From assembly GCA_024642065.1 (NCBI GenBank), contig JAHEBW010000009.1, positions 1-44,351 of the forward strand: a DNA stretch of 44,351 bases, in the 5' to 3' direction. This document shows, in pieces, positions 1 through 8,818 of this stretch; positions within the stretch are counted from its first letter, which is position 1, and each line of letters begins with the position of its first letter. Under the pieces are notes generated by a model. It did not search any database. It saw only the letters and a list, made by a program, of their open reading frames with translations, and was not told the DNA's origin. This DNA is from Polynucleobacter sp. (GTDB lineage Bacteria; Pseudomonadota; Gammaproteobacteria; Burkholderiales; Burkholderiaceae). The position numbers and the translations under genes were made by a program.

Positions 1-2
1 TC

Positions 3-98
3 AAAATGAGAGTGCCTAAAAAGTTCGCTGTGAATGTCTATGAACTCAGGATGTACATTGACATGGTTAGAGCCAAGTTATCTGGTCAGCGCCCCTGA
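3..98 (+). CDS. Possible 3' end of an unidentified gene (partial)
   Basis: An open frame enters from the left edge and ends at a TGA at 96-98, giving about 31 residues that finish in LRMYIDMVRAKLSGQRP. The codons look like those of neighbouring genes and the frame stops six bases before the convergent tRNA gene, which is plausible for a real gene end. I do not recognise the family. It could also be chance, because only 32 codons are visible. Confidence 0.3.
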   Translation, partial: KMRVPKKFAVNVYELRMYIDMVRAKLSGQRP

Positions 99-104
99 AG
101 TTTC

Positions 105-179
105 TGGTCCCGCCAACAGGAATCGAACCTGTGTCTACCGCTTAGGAGGCAGTTGTACTATCCACTGTACTATGGCGAG
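105..179 (-). tRNA. tRNA-Arg (anticodon CCT)
   Basis: Read on the minus strand, a full cloverleaf is visible. The 7-bp acceptor stem is CTCGCCA/TGGCGGG with one T-G pair. The D arm has GTAC/GTAC, the anticodon stem is ACTGC/GCGGT with loop CTCCTAA (anticodon CCT), and the T arm is ACAGG-TTCGATT-CCTGT. The discriminator is A and the CCA end is encoded. This tRNA reads the AGG codon. Its 5' end is only 20 bases after the stop of the small ORF at 200-337, so it may be processed from a longer transcript. Confidence 0.95.
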
Positions 180-199
180 ATCTCAAACAGGGCGCTAGC

Positions 200-337
200 T
201 TACCACCCGCAGAAGGTAAGCACAGTATTTGCCACGTCGACCATCATCTCTGGTCTTAGGTAAGCACTAAACACCAAAGCCAATAAAAGCAAGATCAATA
301 GTTTGATCACAATCGGGCGTTTTAAAAATGACATCAT
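200..337 (-). CDS. Small single-span membrane protein, 45 aa
   Basis: The minus strand encodes 45 residues starting MMSFLKRPIVIK, followed by the hydrophobic run LLILLLLALVFSAYL and a short tail ending TFCGW. The pattern of a positively charged N-terminus and one membrane helix fits a small inner-membrane protein or an uncleaved signal anchor. It begins 11 bases after the stop of the MFS gene, with a weak purine-rich stretch (GAGATTGAG) before a doubled ATG, and ends 20 bases before the tRNA. I do not recognise a family. The hydrophobic profile and the tight fit between two genes argue that it is real, but conservation is untested. Confidence 0.5.
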   Translation of the reverse strand: MMSFLKRPIVIKLLILLLLALVFSAYLRPEMMVDVANTVLTFCGW

Positions 338-348
338 CTCAATCTCAT

Positions 349-1602
349 TTATGACGCAGTAGTGACTGAACCCTGTGGTGTTCTTACGAGTTCTTTTTCC
401 TTAATAGGAAGATTCACAAGCGCAGCAACAACGCTCAAACTAATCGCAATGATCCAAACGATATTGTAGGAGCCTGTGATATCAAATAAATAGCCACCCA
501 AGTAGGCACCCATAAACCCGCCAATTTGGTGTGAGAAAAAGGCGAAGCCAGACAGCATCGATAAATACTTCACTCCAAAAATATGAGCCACGATGCCATT
601 CGTAAGCGGTACAGTAGAAAGCCACAAGAAGCCCATAAACGCCGCAAATAAATAAGCTGTCATAGGACTTAAGGGTAAAAGAATAAATGCAACCATCACC
701 AAAGATCTAGATCCATAAATAAAAGCTAATAAAAGATGCTTTGGTAATTTCTGGCCCAACTTGCCTGCATAGTAGGTGCCAAAGATATTGAATAAGCCAA
801 CAAGGGCCAGGGCAATCGTGGCTACTTCAGGACGACCGACATCTGGGTAGCTTGCTGACATATCTTTGAGATAGGGTGCCAAGTGAGCACCAATGAAAAC
901 AACTTGGAAACCACAAACAAAATATCCAATGATGAGCAGTTGGAAGCTACGTTGTCCAAAAGCTTCCTTAATGGCTTGTGTAATGGTTTGATCGCTGCCA
1001 GTTTGTGCTGATTGATAATTCTTTTCGCGCAAAATGAAACTAAACGGAATCATGAAACTCGTCATGATGGCCAAAATTAATAAAGCATTCTGAATGCCAA
1101 AGTTAGTCAATAACTCTTGCTCAACTGGAATCATTAAGAACTGACCAAAAGATCCCATGGCAGCAGCAATACCCATCGCCCAGACTCGTTTCTCAGGTGG
1201 GCAGTTGCGACCAATGACGCCGTACACCACGCTGTAGGTGGTGCAGGCTAAAGCTAAACCTAAGACCACGCCAGTGGTCATCACAAATCCCACGCTTGTG
1301 GTCGATAAGCCAGAGCCAATCAATCCTAGGGTGTACAAAACGCCACCCAAAAAAATCACCTTATAACCACCAAAGCGATCAGCTAAACCACCAAAAATAG
1401 GCTGCGTCATACCCCACACCAAATTTTGGAGTGCAATTGCGAGAGCAAAAGTTTCTCTTCCCCAACCATTGGCTTGAGTCACCGGCAAATTAAATAAACC
1501 AAAGCCATGACGGATGCCCATAGCGAGAGTCACAATCATGCCGCCGGCTAGCAATACTCTAGTGAGGCTTAGTGCTGTCGTTTTACTTGTTGTGGTGGTC
1601 AC
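349..1602 (-). CDS. MFS transporter, probable monocarboxylate/organic-anion carrier
   Basis: This is a 417-residue protein with about twelve hydrophobic segments. A loop after the second helix reads GGLADRFGGYK, the typical MFS motif A (G-x-x-x-D-R-x-G). The overall form resembles the oxalate/formate antiporter and monocarboxylate branches of the superfamily. The start codon is GTG, and GTGA overlaps the stop of the upstream CoA-transferase gene by four bases, so the two are very likely translationally coupled. The pairing suggests uptake of a carboxylic acid that the CoA-transferase then activates. The substrate cannot be read from sequence. Confidence 0.92.
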   Translation of the reverse strand: MTTTTSKTTALSLTRVLLAGGMIVTLAMGIRHGFGLFNLPVTQANGWGRETFALAIALQNLVWGMTQPIFGGLADRFGGYKVIFLGGVLYTLGLIGSGLSTTSVGFVMTTGVVLGLALACTTYSVVYGVIGRNCPPEKRVWAMGIAAAMGSFGQFLMIPVEQELLTNFGIQNALLILAIMTSFMIPFSFILREKNYQSAQTGSDQTITQAIKEAFGQRSFQLLIIGYFVCGFQVVFIGAHLAPYLKDMSASYPDVGRPEVATIALALVGLFNIFGTYYAGKLGQKLPKHLLLAFIYGSRSLVMVAFILLPLSPMTAYLFAAFMGFLWLSTVPLTNGIVAHIFGVKYLSMLSGFAFFSHQIGGFMGAYLGGYLFDITGSYNIVWIIAISLSVVAALVNLPIKEKELVRTPQGSVTTAS

Positions 1603-2819
1603 AAAATACCTTTATTTTTTAAAGCTTCTATTTCTGCATCACTGAGATGAAGTCGTTCTCTCAGAATCTCATTTGTATGTTGACCCAGTAATGGTGGTGG
1701 ACGATTTTCAACCACGGGGGTTGCACTCATTCTCATCGGACTTCTGACCAATGGTACTGTGCCAGCAACAGGGTGAGGCATTTGCATTTTGATATCCCTG
1801 GCAATCACTTGTTCGTTTTCAAAAACCTCTTTGAAATTGTTGATCGGTCCACAGGGCACACCCGCATGATCCAGGGCTTCAATCCATTCTTTTTTGGTTT
1901 TCTTCAAAGTCATCTGTTGCAGAAGAGGGATTAATTCTTCGCGATGACGAATACGCTCTGGATTAGTAGCAAATTTAGGATCATCAGCTAATTCAGGGCA
2001 ATGACCTGTTTCTACAAAATGTCTAAATTGACCATCATTGCCTGCTGCCACAATGATCCAGCCATCAGCTGCTTTAAATGTTTGATAGGGCACGATATTG
2101 GGGCTGGCATTGCCCCATGCATGGGGAGATTCACCACTGGTGAGGTAATTACTGGCCACATTCGACATTGTGGCAATCTGAACATCTAACAATGCCAGAT
2201 CAATATATTGACCAACGCCAGTTCGGTCACGATGGATCACAGCAGCCAAAATGGCGGAAGTGGCATACATACCTGTAAATAGATCGGCAATCGCTACACC
2301 AGCCTTTTGTGGGCCCCCGCCGGGAAGATCTTCCTTTTCCCCAGTAACACTCATAAAACCACCCATGCCTTGAACAACAAAGTCATAGCCAGCTCGATGA
2401 GCATAGGGGCCTGTTTGCCCAAAACCAGTGATGGAACAGTAAATTAAATCAGGTTTAATCGCGCTAAGGCTTTGATAATCAAGACCATATTTCTTTAATT
2501 GGCCGACTTTGTAGTTTTCAATGACGATATCGCAGTCTAAAACCAGTTTTTTGATGATTTCTTGACCTTCTGGGGTCGAAATATCCAAAGTCATGGACCT
2601 TTTATTGCGATTAATCGCCAAATAAAAGGCAGATTCTGTTGTTTCTTGACCCTTAGAATCCTTTAAAAAAGGAGGGCCCCATTGGCGTGTGTCATCCCCG
2701 GTAATTGGCCTCTCAACCTTGATTACATCGGCTCCTAGGTCTGCTAGGTTCTGCCCAGACCAGGGTCCTGCAAGTACTCGACTGAGGTCTAAAACGCGAA
2801 GATGATTAAGTGCTCCCAT
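1599..2819 (-). CDS. CaiB/BaiF family (class III) CoA-transferase
   Basis: Class III CoA-transferases move CoA from one acyl-CoA to a free acid through a mixed anhydride on a catalytic aspartate. The protein opens with LRVLDLSRVLAGPWSGQNL and LGADVIKVERP, hallmarks of the family, and carries GYDFVVQGMGG with the likely catalytic aspartate near residue 146. The length of 406 residues is normal. The chosen start is the ATG giving MGALNHLRVLDL; an in-frame ATG at 2846 would add nine residues and nearly reach parE. Formyl-CoA, succinyl-CoA or glutarate-type specificity is possible. Its partner is the MFS carrier gene immediately downstream. Confidence 0.93.
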   Translation of the reverse strand: MGALNHLRVLDLSRVLAGPWSGQNLADLGADVIKVERPITGDDTRQWGPPFLKDSKGQETTESAFYLAINRNKRSMTLDISTPEGQEIIKKLVLDCDIVIENYKVGQLKKYGLDYQSLSAIKPDLIYCSITGFGQTGPYAHRAGYDFVVQGMGGFMSVTGEKEDLPGGGPQKAGVAIADLFTGMYATSAILAAVIHRDRTGVGQYIDLALLDVQIATMSNVASNYLTSGESPHAWGNASPNIVPYQTFKAADGWIIVAAGNDGQFRHFVETGHCPELADDPKFATNPERIRHREELIPLLQQMTLKKTKKEWIEALDHAGVPCGPINNFKEVFENEQVIARDIKMQMPHPVAGTVPLVRSPMRMSATPVVENRPPPLLGQHTNEILRERLHLSDAEIEALKNKGIL

Positions 2820-2855
2820 GGATCTCATTTTCGCATGTGGATACAATTCTCCGCC

Positions 2856-4847
2856 ATGGCTACAAAAAAATCAGATCAATACAGCGAATCTTCCATCAGG
2901 GTCCTCAAAGGACTTGAACCAGTAAAACAGCGTCCTGGTATGTATACCCGGACGGATAACCCTTTGCATATGATTCAAGAGGTTATCGATAACGCTTCCG
3001 ATGAAGCCCTCGGTGGTTACGGTAAGCACATCATCGTTACTTTGCACACTGACGGCAGTGTGAGCGTTGAGGATGATGGTCGAGGCATTCCGGTTGGTAT
3101 GCACCCAGAAGAGAAAAGACCGGTTGTTGAATTGGTATTTACTCAGTTGCATGCTGGCGGTAAGTTTGAAAAAGGTTCAGGCGGTGCATATGCTTTCTCA
3201 GGCGGCTTGCACGGTGTGGGTGTTTCAGTCACCAATGCGCTTTCCAAGCGTATGGAAGTCACTGTATGGCGTGACAAACAGATTTCTACATTGGCCTTTG
3301 AGGCCGGCTTTGTTGTTGAAGCACTTAAAACCAAAATTGCACCAATGGGCGATCGCCCGAACGGTACACGCGTTAGAGCATGGCCAGATGCCAAGTATTT
3401 TGACAGTGCCAATATTCCTTTAGCGGAATTACAAAGACTATTACGCTCTAAAGCAGTTCTATTACCAGGCGTCAAAGTCACTCTGATTCAAGAAAAAGGT
3501 GGCGAGCCACAAACTTGGCTCTATGCCCAAGGTCTTAAAGGTTACTTAGACGAAGCAATGGCTCAAGGTGGCCATAGCCAGGTTGTGATTCCTGCATTTG
3601 ATGGCGAACATTTCGCGGACCCTAATCGACCTGGTGAAGATTCTTTTGCTGAAGGTGAGGGCGCAAGTTGGGTGGTGGCTTGGACCGAAGAAGGTTCTCC
3701 TGTTCGCGAAAGCTATGTGAACTTGATTCCAACACCTGCTGGCGGTACGCACGAGAGCGGTTTGCGAGATGGTTTATTCAATGCTGTTAAAGCATTTATC
3801 GATATACATGCTTTGCAACCTAAAGGCGTGAAGCTCATGCCTGAAGACGTCTTTGCACGTGCTTCATTTGTCTTGTCGGCCAAAGTATTAGATCCACAGT
3901 TCCAAGGTCAGATCAAAGAACGTTTGAACTCACGCGACGCTGTTCGTTTGGTTTCTGGATTTGTTAAATCTGCTTTAGATCTCTGGCTCAATCAACACGT
4001 TGACTACGGACGTAAATTAGCAGAGCTTGTGATTAAGCAGGCCCAAGCACGTACTCGTGCTGGGCAAAAGGTAGAAAAGAAAAAATCATCCGGTGTTGCT
4101 GTATTGCCAGGTAAGTTGACTGACTGCGAAAGTGAAGACATCGCCATGAATGAAATCTTCCTAGTGGAGGGTGATTCAGCGGGTGGTTCTGCGAAGATGG
4201 GTCGTAATAAAGAGTATCAAGCTATCTTGCCATTGCGCGGTAAAGTTCTGAACACTTGGGAAGCTGAGCGCGATCGCTTATTTGCCAATAATGAAGTTCA
4301 TGACATTGCGGTTGCGATTGGTGTTGATCCACATGGTTCTTCAGATAACCCAGATCTATCTAATTTGCGTTACGGCAAGATTTGTATCTTGTCAGATGCG
4401 GACGTGGACGGTGCACACATCCAGGTTCTATTGCTGACATTGTTCTATAAGCATTTCCCGAAATTGATGGAGCGTGGCCATGTCTACATTGCTCGTCCTC
4501 CATTGTTCCGCGTTGATGCGCCTGCTCGTGGCAAAAAGCCCGCACAAAAACTATATGCTTTAGATGAAGGCGAACTGCGCTCGATCGAAGACAAATTACG
4601 CAAAGATGGTTTGCGTGAGGGTAGCTGGCAGATCAGTCGCTTTAAAGGTTTGGGCGAGATGAACGCTGAGCAACTTTGGGATACCACTTTGAATCCAGAT
4701 ACACGCCGACTATTGCCTGTAACAGAAGGTGCTTTTGGCGAATCTGAAACGATTAAGACCATGGATATGTTGATGGGTAAATCAGAATCTGGCGCGCGTA
4801 AGAGTTGGTTAGAAGAGCGCGGTAACGAAGTTGAAGCAGACATTTAA
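2856..4847 (+). CDS. parE: DNA topoisomerase IV subunit B (ParE)
   Basis: ParE is the ATPase subunit of topoisomerase IV, which decatenates daughter chromosomes together with ParC. The GHKL ATPase domain is shown by QEVIDNASDEALGG and DDGRGIPVG, with the lid motif GLHGVGVSVTNALS. The TOPRIM domain carries EGDSAGGSA near residue 438 and DADVDGAHI near 514. The length is 663 residues. The start was set at ATG 2856 (MATKKSDQYSE), because the longer frame runs through the divergent CoA-transferase start. It lies 32 bases upstream of parC. ParE rather than GyrB is chosen because parC follows directly and the protein is short. Confidence 0.97.
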   Translation: MATKKSDQYSESSIRVLKGLEPVKQRPGMYTRTDNPLHMIQEVIDNASDEALGGYGKHIIVTLHTDGSVSVEDDGRGIPVGMHPEEKRPVVELVFTQLHAGGKFEKGSGGAYAFSGGLHGVGVSVTNALSKRMEVTVWRDKQISTLAFEAGFVVEALKTKIAPMGDRPNGTRVRAWPDAKYFDSANIPLAELQRLLRSKAVLLPGVKVTLIQEKGGEPQTWLYAQGLKGYLDEAMAQGGHSQVVIPAFDGEHFADPNRPGEDSFAEGEGASWVVAWTEEGSPVRESYVNLIPTPAGGTHESGLRDGLFNAVKAFIDIHALQPKGVKLMPEDVFARASFVLSAKVLDPQFQGQIKERLNSRDAVRLVSGFVKSALDLWLNQHVDYGRKLAELVIKQAQARTRAGQKVEKKKSSGVAVLPGKLTDCESEDIAMNEIFLVEGDSAGGSAKMGRNKEYQAILPLRGKVLNTWEAERDRLFANNEVHDIAVAIGVDPHGSSDNPDLSNLRYGKICILSDADVDGAHIQVLLLTLFYKHFPKLMERGHVYIARPPLFRVDAPARGKKPAQKLYALDEGELRSIEDKLRKDGLREGSWQISRFKGLGEMNAEQLWDTTLNPDTRRLLPVTEGAFGESETIKTMDMLMGKSESGARKSWLEERGNEVEADI

Positions 4848-4879
4848 TCATTGCCTCAAAAACTGAGAAAAATTAAATA

Positions 4880-7297
4880 ATGACTAAAAAGAAAAATAAT
4901 CCGAATCAAGAACCAGATCTGTTTGCAGATATGGATGATGATTCGCAAGATAACGAAGTTCAAGCAGAACCGGCAGCGCAAGAAGCAGCACGTCGAATTG
5001 TGCCGAATACGCCAGATGTTGATTCATTGACCTTGGCTACTTACGCTGAGCGTGCTTATCTAGACTATGCGATCAGTGTTGTGAAAGGTCGTGCTTTGCC
5101 AGAAGTGGCTGACGGTCAGAAGCCAGTTCAGCGCCGTATTTTGTTTGCGATGAACGAAATGAATCTTCGTGCCGATGCAAAGCCAGTGAAAAGTGCTCGT
5201 GTGGTCGGTGATGTTCTCGGTAAGTTCCATCCACACGGCGACCAATCTGCTTATGACGCCTTGGTGCGTTTGGCTCAAGATTTCTCATTGCGTTATCCAT
5301 TGATCGACGGCCAAGGTAACTTTGGCTCACGCGACGGTGATGGTGCTGCGGCGATGCGTTACACCGAAGCACGTTTAACAAAGATTGCAAGTTTGTTATT
5401 AGATGAAATCGATGAAGGTACGGTTGATTTCATTCCTAACTACGATGGCTCAATGCAAGAACCAAGACTCTTGCCAGCGCGTTTGCCATTTGTTCTGTTA
5501 AACGGTGCATCAGGTATTGCTGTGGGTATGGCAACAGAAGTGCCATCGCATAACTTAAAAGAAATCGCGGGCGCGACTATTGCGCTCATGAAAAATCCTA
5601 AGCTCAGTCATGATGAATTGATGAGCTATGTGCCAGGTCCTGACTTCCCAGGTGGCGCGCAAATCATTTCTTCTGCCTCAGAGATTTCACAAATCTATCA
5701 AACTGGTCGTGGTAGCTTAAAAGTTAGAGCGCGTTGGGTGATCGAAGATATGGCTCGCGGCCAATGGAAATTGGTTGTGACCGAAATGCCACCAGGCACA
5801 TCAACACAAAAAGTTCTTCAAGAAATTGAAGAATTAACCAATCCGAAAGTGAAGGTTGGCAAAAAGGCTCTGACATCAGAGCAAAACAATCTAAAGCAAA
5901 CCATCTTGTCACTTTTAGATTCTGTACGTGATGAATCTAGTAAAGATGCTGCTGTTCGTTTGGTGTTTGAACCAAAGACGAAGAATATTGATGTGAATGA
6001 GTTTGTAACAACTCTATTGGCGCACACTTCATTGGAATCTAACGCACCGATTAACTTGGTGATGATTGGTAATGATGGTCGTCCGCGTCAAAAAGGCTTA
6101 GGCGAAATCTTGCGTGAGTGGATTGAGTTCCGTGTGGCTACTGTGACACGTAGAACCCAGCACCGTCTGAACAAAGTTAATGACCGCATGCACATCTTGG
6201 AAGGTCGTCAGTTAATCCTTCTCAATATCGACAAAGTTATCAAAATCATTCGCGGAAGTGATGAGCCTAAAGCTGACTTGATGACAGCGTTCAAGCTATC
6301 AGAGCGTCAAGCGGATGACATTCTTGAAATTCGTTTGCGTCAATTAGCTCGTTTAGAAGCGATCAAGATTGAACAAGAACTCAAAGAACTCAAGTCTGAA
6401 AAAGATGACTTAGAAAGTCTTTTGGGTAGTGATGCCAATATGCGCAAGCGTATTGTTAAAGAAATCGAAGCTGATATGAAGTCTTTCGGTGACGAGCGTC
6501 GCACCATGATTCAGGAAGAAAAGAAAGCTGTTGCTGAAGCCAAAGTGATTGATGAGCCAGTGACTGTGATTGTTTCTCAACGTGGCTGGGTTCGAGCACG
6601 ACAAGGACATGATCATGATCCACAACAATTTAGCTTTAAAGCAGGTGATGGCATGTATGGCACTTTTGAGTGCCGCACCACTGATGTTGTCTTAGGTTTT
6701 GGTAGCAATGGCCGTGTGTACACCGTGCCGGTTGCTGACTTGCCTGGCGCAAGAGGTGATGGCTCGCCATTAACAGGCTTTGTGAATTTGGCTGCTGGTA
6801 CTCAGATGGTGGCGTATTACGCAGGTCACAACGACGACTTGCTATTGCTATCGATGCGTTCAGGTAATGGTTTCTTGGCCAACGTGACAGATATGACAAC
6901 GCGCAACAAAGCGGGTAAATCATTCGTCGGTGTGGATGCTAAGTTTGCTCCAGGCGATGCCCCGTTGATGCCATCAAAAGTTTCTGAAGGTATGAAACAA
7001 GTAGCCTGCTTATCTGAAAATGGCCGTTTATTGGTATTTGCTTTGGATGATCTCAAGCGTTTACCAACAGGTGGCAAGGGCGTGATCTTGATGGATTTAG
7101 AAAAAGGCGAAAAGCTTCAATCAGCGATTGCTGTAGGTGCTGGTGGTGCCACGATTGCAGGTCTAGGTCGTACAGGCAAACCAACAGAAGCCAGCTTGGA
7201 TGCTAAAACTCTGAAAGCTTTTGCTGCTAACCGTGCCCGTAAAGGTCATGCTTTGGAGCCGAAGATGAAGGATGCGAAGTTAATCCCGATTCTTTAA
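4880..7297 (+). CDS. parC: DNA topoisomerase IV subunit A (ParC)
   Basis: ParC is the DNA-cleaving subunit of topoisomerase IV. The 805-residue protein has an acidic N-terminal extension of about 50 residues. Next comes the winged-helix/tower domain with [11 protein letters not shown], the quinolone-region sequence [16 protein letters not shown] and the active site AMRYTEARL, where Tyr161 attacks DNA. A coiled coil around residues 430-560 is followed by a C-terminal beta-pinwheel. The pinwheel box is not of the GyrA type, which agrees with ParC. The gene is co-oriented with parE and ends at a strong bidirectional terminator. Confidence 0.97.
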   Translation: MTKKKNNPNQEPDLFADMDDDSQDNEVQAEPAAQEAARRIVPNTPDVDSLTLATYAERAYLDYAISVVKGRALPEVADGQKPVQRRILFAMNEMNLRADAKPVKSARVVGDVLGKFHPHGDQSAYDALVRLAQDFSLRYPLIDGQGNFGSRDGDGAAAMRYTEARLTKIASLLLDEIDEGTVDFIPNYDGSMQEPRLLPARLPFVLLNGASGIAVGMATEVPSHNLKEIAGATIALMKNPKLSHDELMSYVPGPDFPGGAQIISSASEISQIYQTGRGSLKVRARWVIEDMARGQWKLVVTEMPPGTSTQKVLQEIEELTNPKVKVGKKALTSEQNNLKQTILSLLDSVRDESSKDAAVRLVFEPKTKNIDVNEFVTTLLAHTSLESNAPINLVMIGNDGRPRQKGLGEILREWIEFRVATVTRRTQHRLNKVNDRMHILEGRQLILLNIDKVIKIIRGSDEPKADLMTAFKLSERQADDILEIRLRQLARLEAIKIEQELKELKSEKDDLESLLGSDANMRKRIVKEIEADMKSFGDERRTMIQEEKKAVAEAKVIDEPVTVIVSQRGWVRARQGHDHDPQQFSFKAGDGMYGTFECRTTDVVLGFGSNGRVYTVPVADLPGARGDGSPLTGFVNLAAGTQMVAYYAGHNDDLLLLSMRSGNGFLANVTDMTTRNKAGKSFVGVDAKFAPGDAPLMPSKVSEGMKQVACLSENGRLLVFALDDLKRLPTGGKGVILMDLEKGEKLQSAIAVGAGGATIAGLGRTGKPTEASLDAKTLKAFAANRARKGHALEPKMKDAKLIPIL

Positions 7298-7315
7298 GTT
7301 CTCAAACTAGCAGTT

Positions 7316-7350
7316 AAAAAATAAGCCCCTCACGAGGGGCTTATTCATTT
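7316..7350. terminator. Bidirectional intrinsic terminator between parC and the RidA-family gene
   Basis: A perfect 10-bp stem ATAAGCCCCT / AGGGGCTTAT with loop CACG is flanked by an A-run on the left and a T-rich stretch on the right. It can end both convergent transcripts, and the longer uninterrupted T-run is on the minus side. Confidence 0.92.
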
Positions 7351-7366
7351 TTAAGAGCTTGCTGAT

Positions 7367-7825
7367 TTATGCCACTTCAGCAATCAACTCAATCTCAACA
7401 CAAGCACCCAGAGGAATCTGAGCCACGCCAAATGCGCTGCGTGCATGTTTGCCTGCATCACCAAATACTTCAAACAATAATTCTGAACAACCATTGGTCA
7501 CTAAGTGGTGCTCTGTGTACTCTTGTGTTGAGTTCACAAGACTCATGACTTTAACGATGCGCTTGACGCGATCAAGATTGCCTAAATGCGCTTGCATCGT
7601 TGCCATCAAATCAATAGCAATGCTTCTGGCGGCTGCTTTACCTTCCTCAGTTGTCATATTCAAACCCAATTTACCAACCAAAGGTTTGCCATCTTGCTTA
7701 GCAATATGACCAGAAAGGAAAAGAGTATTGCCGGTTTGTGCTGACATCACATAGGCGGCTGCTGGAGCGCCAGCGCTAGGAAGGGTGATATTTAATTCTT
7801 TTAATCGTTGTGCAATGTTTGACAT
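7367..7825 (-). CDS. RidA (YjgF/YER057c) family protein
   Basis: RidA-type proteins hydrolyse reactive enamine/imine intermediates made by PLP enzymes; some family members have other roles. The 152-residue form beginning MSNIAQRLKELNI is chosen because GGAGAAAA lies just before that ATG; an upstream GTG would add 19 unlikely residues. Visible family features are LFLSGHIAKQDGKP, VNSTQEYTEHHLVTNGCSELL and ARSAFGVAQIPLGACVEIELIAEV. The classic RidA catalytic arginine context (R-x-x-x-x-V-x-x-L-P) is replaced by ARSAFGVAQIP, so it may belong to the longer subgroup often called YjgH or Rid2-7 rather than RidA itself. No operon partner is evident. Confidence 0.9.
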   Translation of the reverse strand: MSNIAQRLKELNITLPSAGAPAAAYVMSAQTGNTLFLSGHIAKQDGKPLVGKLGLNMTTEEGKAAARSIAIDLMATMQAHLGNLDRVKRIVKVMSLVNSTQEYTEHHLVTNGCSELLFEVFGDAGKHARSAFGVAQIPLGACVEIELIAEVA

Positions 7826-8058
7826 GTTTTCTCCAAAGATGCAGTGATTGTATTGCTTGTGAAGATGCTCTTGATGGAACACAAATCATCTGATGCTCAA
7901 TTACTTGTTTTGGACCCCTTAAGACCCAGTTTTAGTCAGTTCTAGCCAAGAAATTACTCAAAAATTGATGAAATATGCGATTTGTAAGCCAAATTTACCT
8001 AGGCATCCGCTATACTCCTTTTCAGCATTTTTTTGATCTATCTCAATATTCGGTCACT

Positions 8059-8409
8059 ATGAAAAAACTATTAACTGTTGCTATCGCCACTATTTCAATG
8101 GTTGGCGCCGTAAATGCCCAAGAAATCAAGGGCAATGCTCAAGCTGCTGAAGCTAAAGTGGGCATGTGTATTGGTTGCCACGCTATTTCTGGCTACCGTG
8201 CAAGCTTCCCAGAAATCTATACTGTGCCGCTTATTGGTGGTCAGAATGCTGCTTACATCACAGCAGCTTTGCAAGCCTACAAAAAGGGCGAGCGTAAACA
8301 CCCAACAATGCGCAGCATCGCTGGCTCATTGAGCGATCAAGATATGGCTGATATTGCTGAGTACTATGCTGCTCAGAACGCTGCCACAACAATTAATAAA
8401 TTGAAGTAA
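8059..8409 (+). CDS. Periplasmic c-type cytochrome (c4/c553-like), first of a pair
   Basis: A 116-residue small electron carrier is exported to the periplasm. MKKLLTVAIATISMVGAVNAQ is a Sec signal peptide with cleavage likely after NA-Q. The haem-binding motif is CIGCH, and a methionine in HPTMRSIAGSL is the likely sixth ligand. The ATG at 8059 is chosen over an upstream in-frame start because it begins the signal peptide. TATACT at 8011-8016 is a good -10 box, although no clear -35 accompanies it. The second cytochrome follows 15 bases after the stop. Together they resemble the two halves of cytochrome c4. Confidence 0.92.
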   Translation: MKKLLTVAIATISMVGAVNAQEIKGNAQAAEAKVGMCIGCHAISGYRASFPEIYTVPLIGGQNAAYITAALQAYKKGERKHPTMRSIAGSLSDQDMADIAEYYAAQNAATTINKLK

Positions 8410-8424
8410 GTAGGAGAGGTCGAT

Positions 8425-8766
8425 ATGAAACGTATTTTGATAGCTGCAGTAACGGCTTCTTTCGCATTCGCTGCCAACGCTGCTGATCTTAAAAAAGGTC
8501 AGGAGTTAGTTGCTAAAGGTAATTGCGCTGCTTGTCACGGTGAAGGCCTTAACAAGCCAGTAGCTCAAGAATATCCAAAGTTGGCTGGTCAGCATGCTGA
8601 CTACCTTTACTTTGCTTTGAAGGCATACAAAGTAACTAACAACCCAAACATTGGTCGTAGCAATGCGATTATGGCTGGTCAAGTTGCTCAATTCTCTAAC
8701 AAAGACTTGCAAGACATGGCTGCTTATATCGCTAGCTTGCCTGGCACATTGGTGATGAAGAAGTAA
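8425..8766 (+). CDS. Periplasmic c-type cytochrome (c4/c553-like), second of a pair
   Basis: This 113-residue secreted cytochrome starts MKRILIAAVTASFAFAANA, a signal peptide cleaved probably before ADLKKGQ. The haem motif is CAACHGEGLNKP, and the likely methionine ligand lies in NAIMAGQVAQFS, followed by the C-terminal helix LQDMAAYIASLPG. AGGAGAGG lies just before the ATG. It is co-transcribed with the first cytochrome and ends at an intrinsic terminator. Such small cytochromes usually shuttle electrons between the bc1 complex and terminal oxidases; that role is inferred. Confidence 0.93.
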   Translation: MKRILIAAVTASFAFAANAADLKKGQELVAKGNCAACHGEGLNKPVAQEYPKLAGQHADYLYFALKAYKVTNNPNIGRSNAIMAGQVAQFSNKDLQDMAAYIASLPGTLVMKK

Positions 8767-8784
8767 TTCTTCCCAAGCACCATC

Positions 8785-8814
8785 AAAAAAGCCGCTGATT
8801 CAGCGGCTTTTTTT
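8785..8814. terminator. Intrinsic terminator after the cytochrome pair
   Basis: The stem GCCGCTG/CAGCGGC is extended by A6 on the left and a T-run on the right. It lies between the cytochromes (+) and the GntR gene (-) and can serve both strands. Confidence 0.93.
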
Positions 8815-8818
8815 ATAT

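Noticed and set aside
1599..2819. Naming the CoA-transferase as formyl-CoA transferase with an oxalate/formate antiporter
   Set aside because: The gene pair suggests it, but no oxalyl-CoA decarboxylase is present and specificity residues cannot be assigned, so only the family name is given.
4484..4843. 119-codon minus-strand ORF inside parE, and similar long antisense ORFs in parC, mfd and the mutase
   Set aside because: They mirror codon bias of the true gene, have no ribosome-binding sites and no recognisable protein features.
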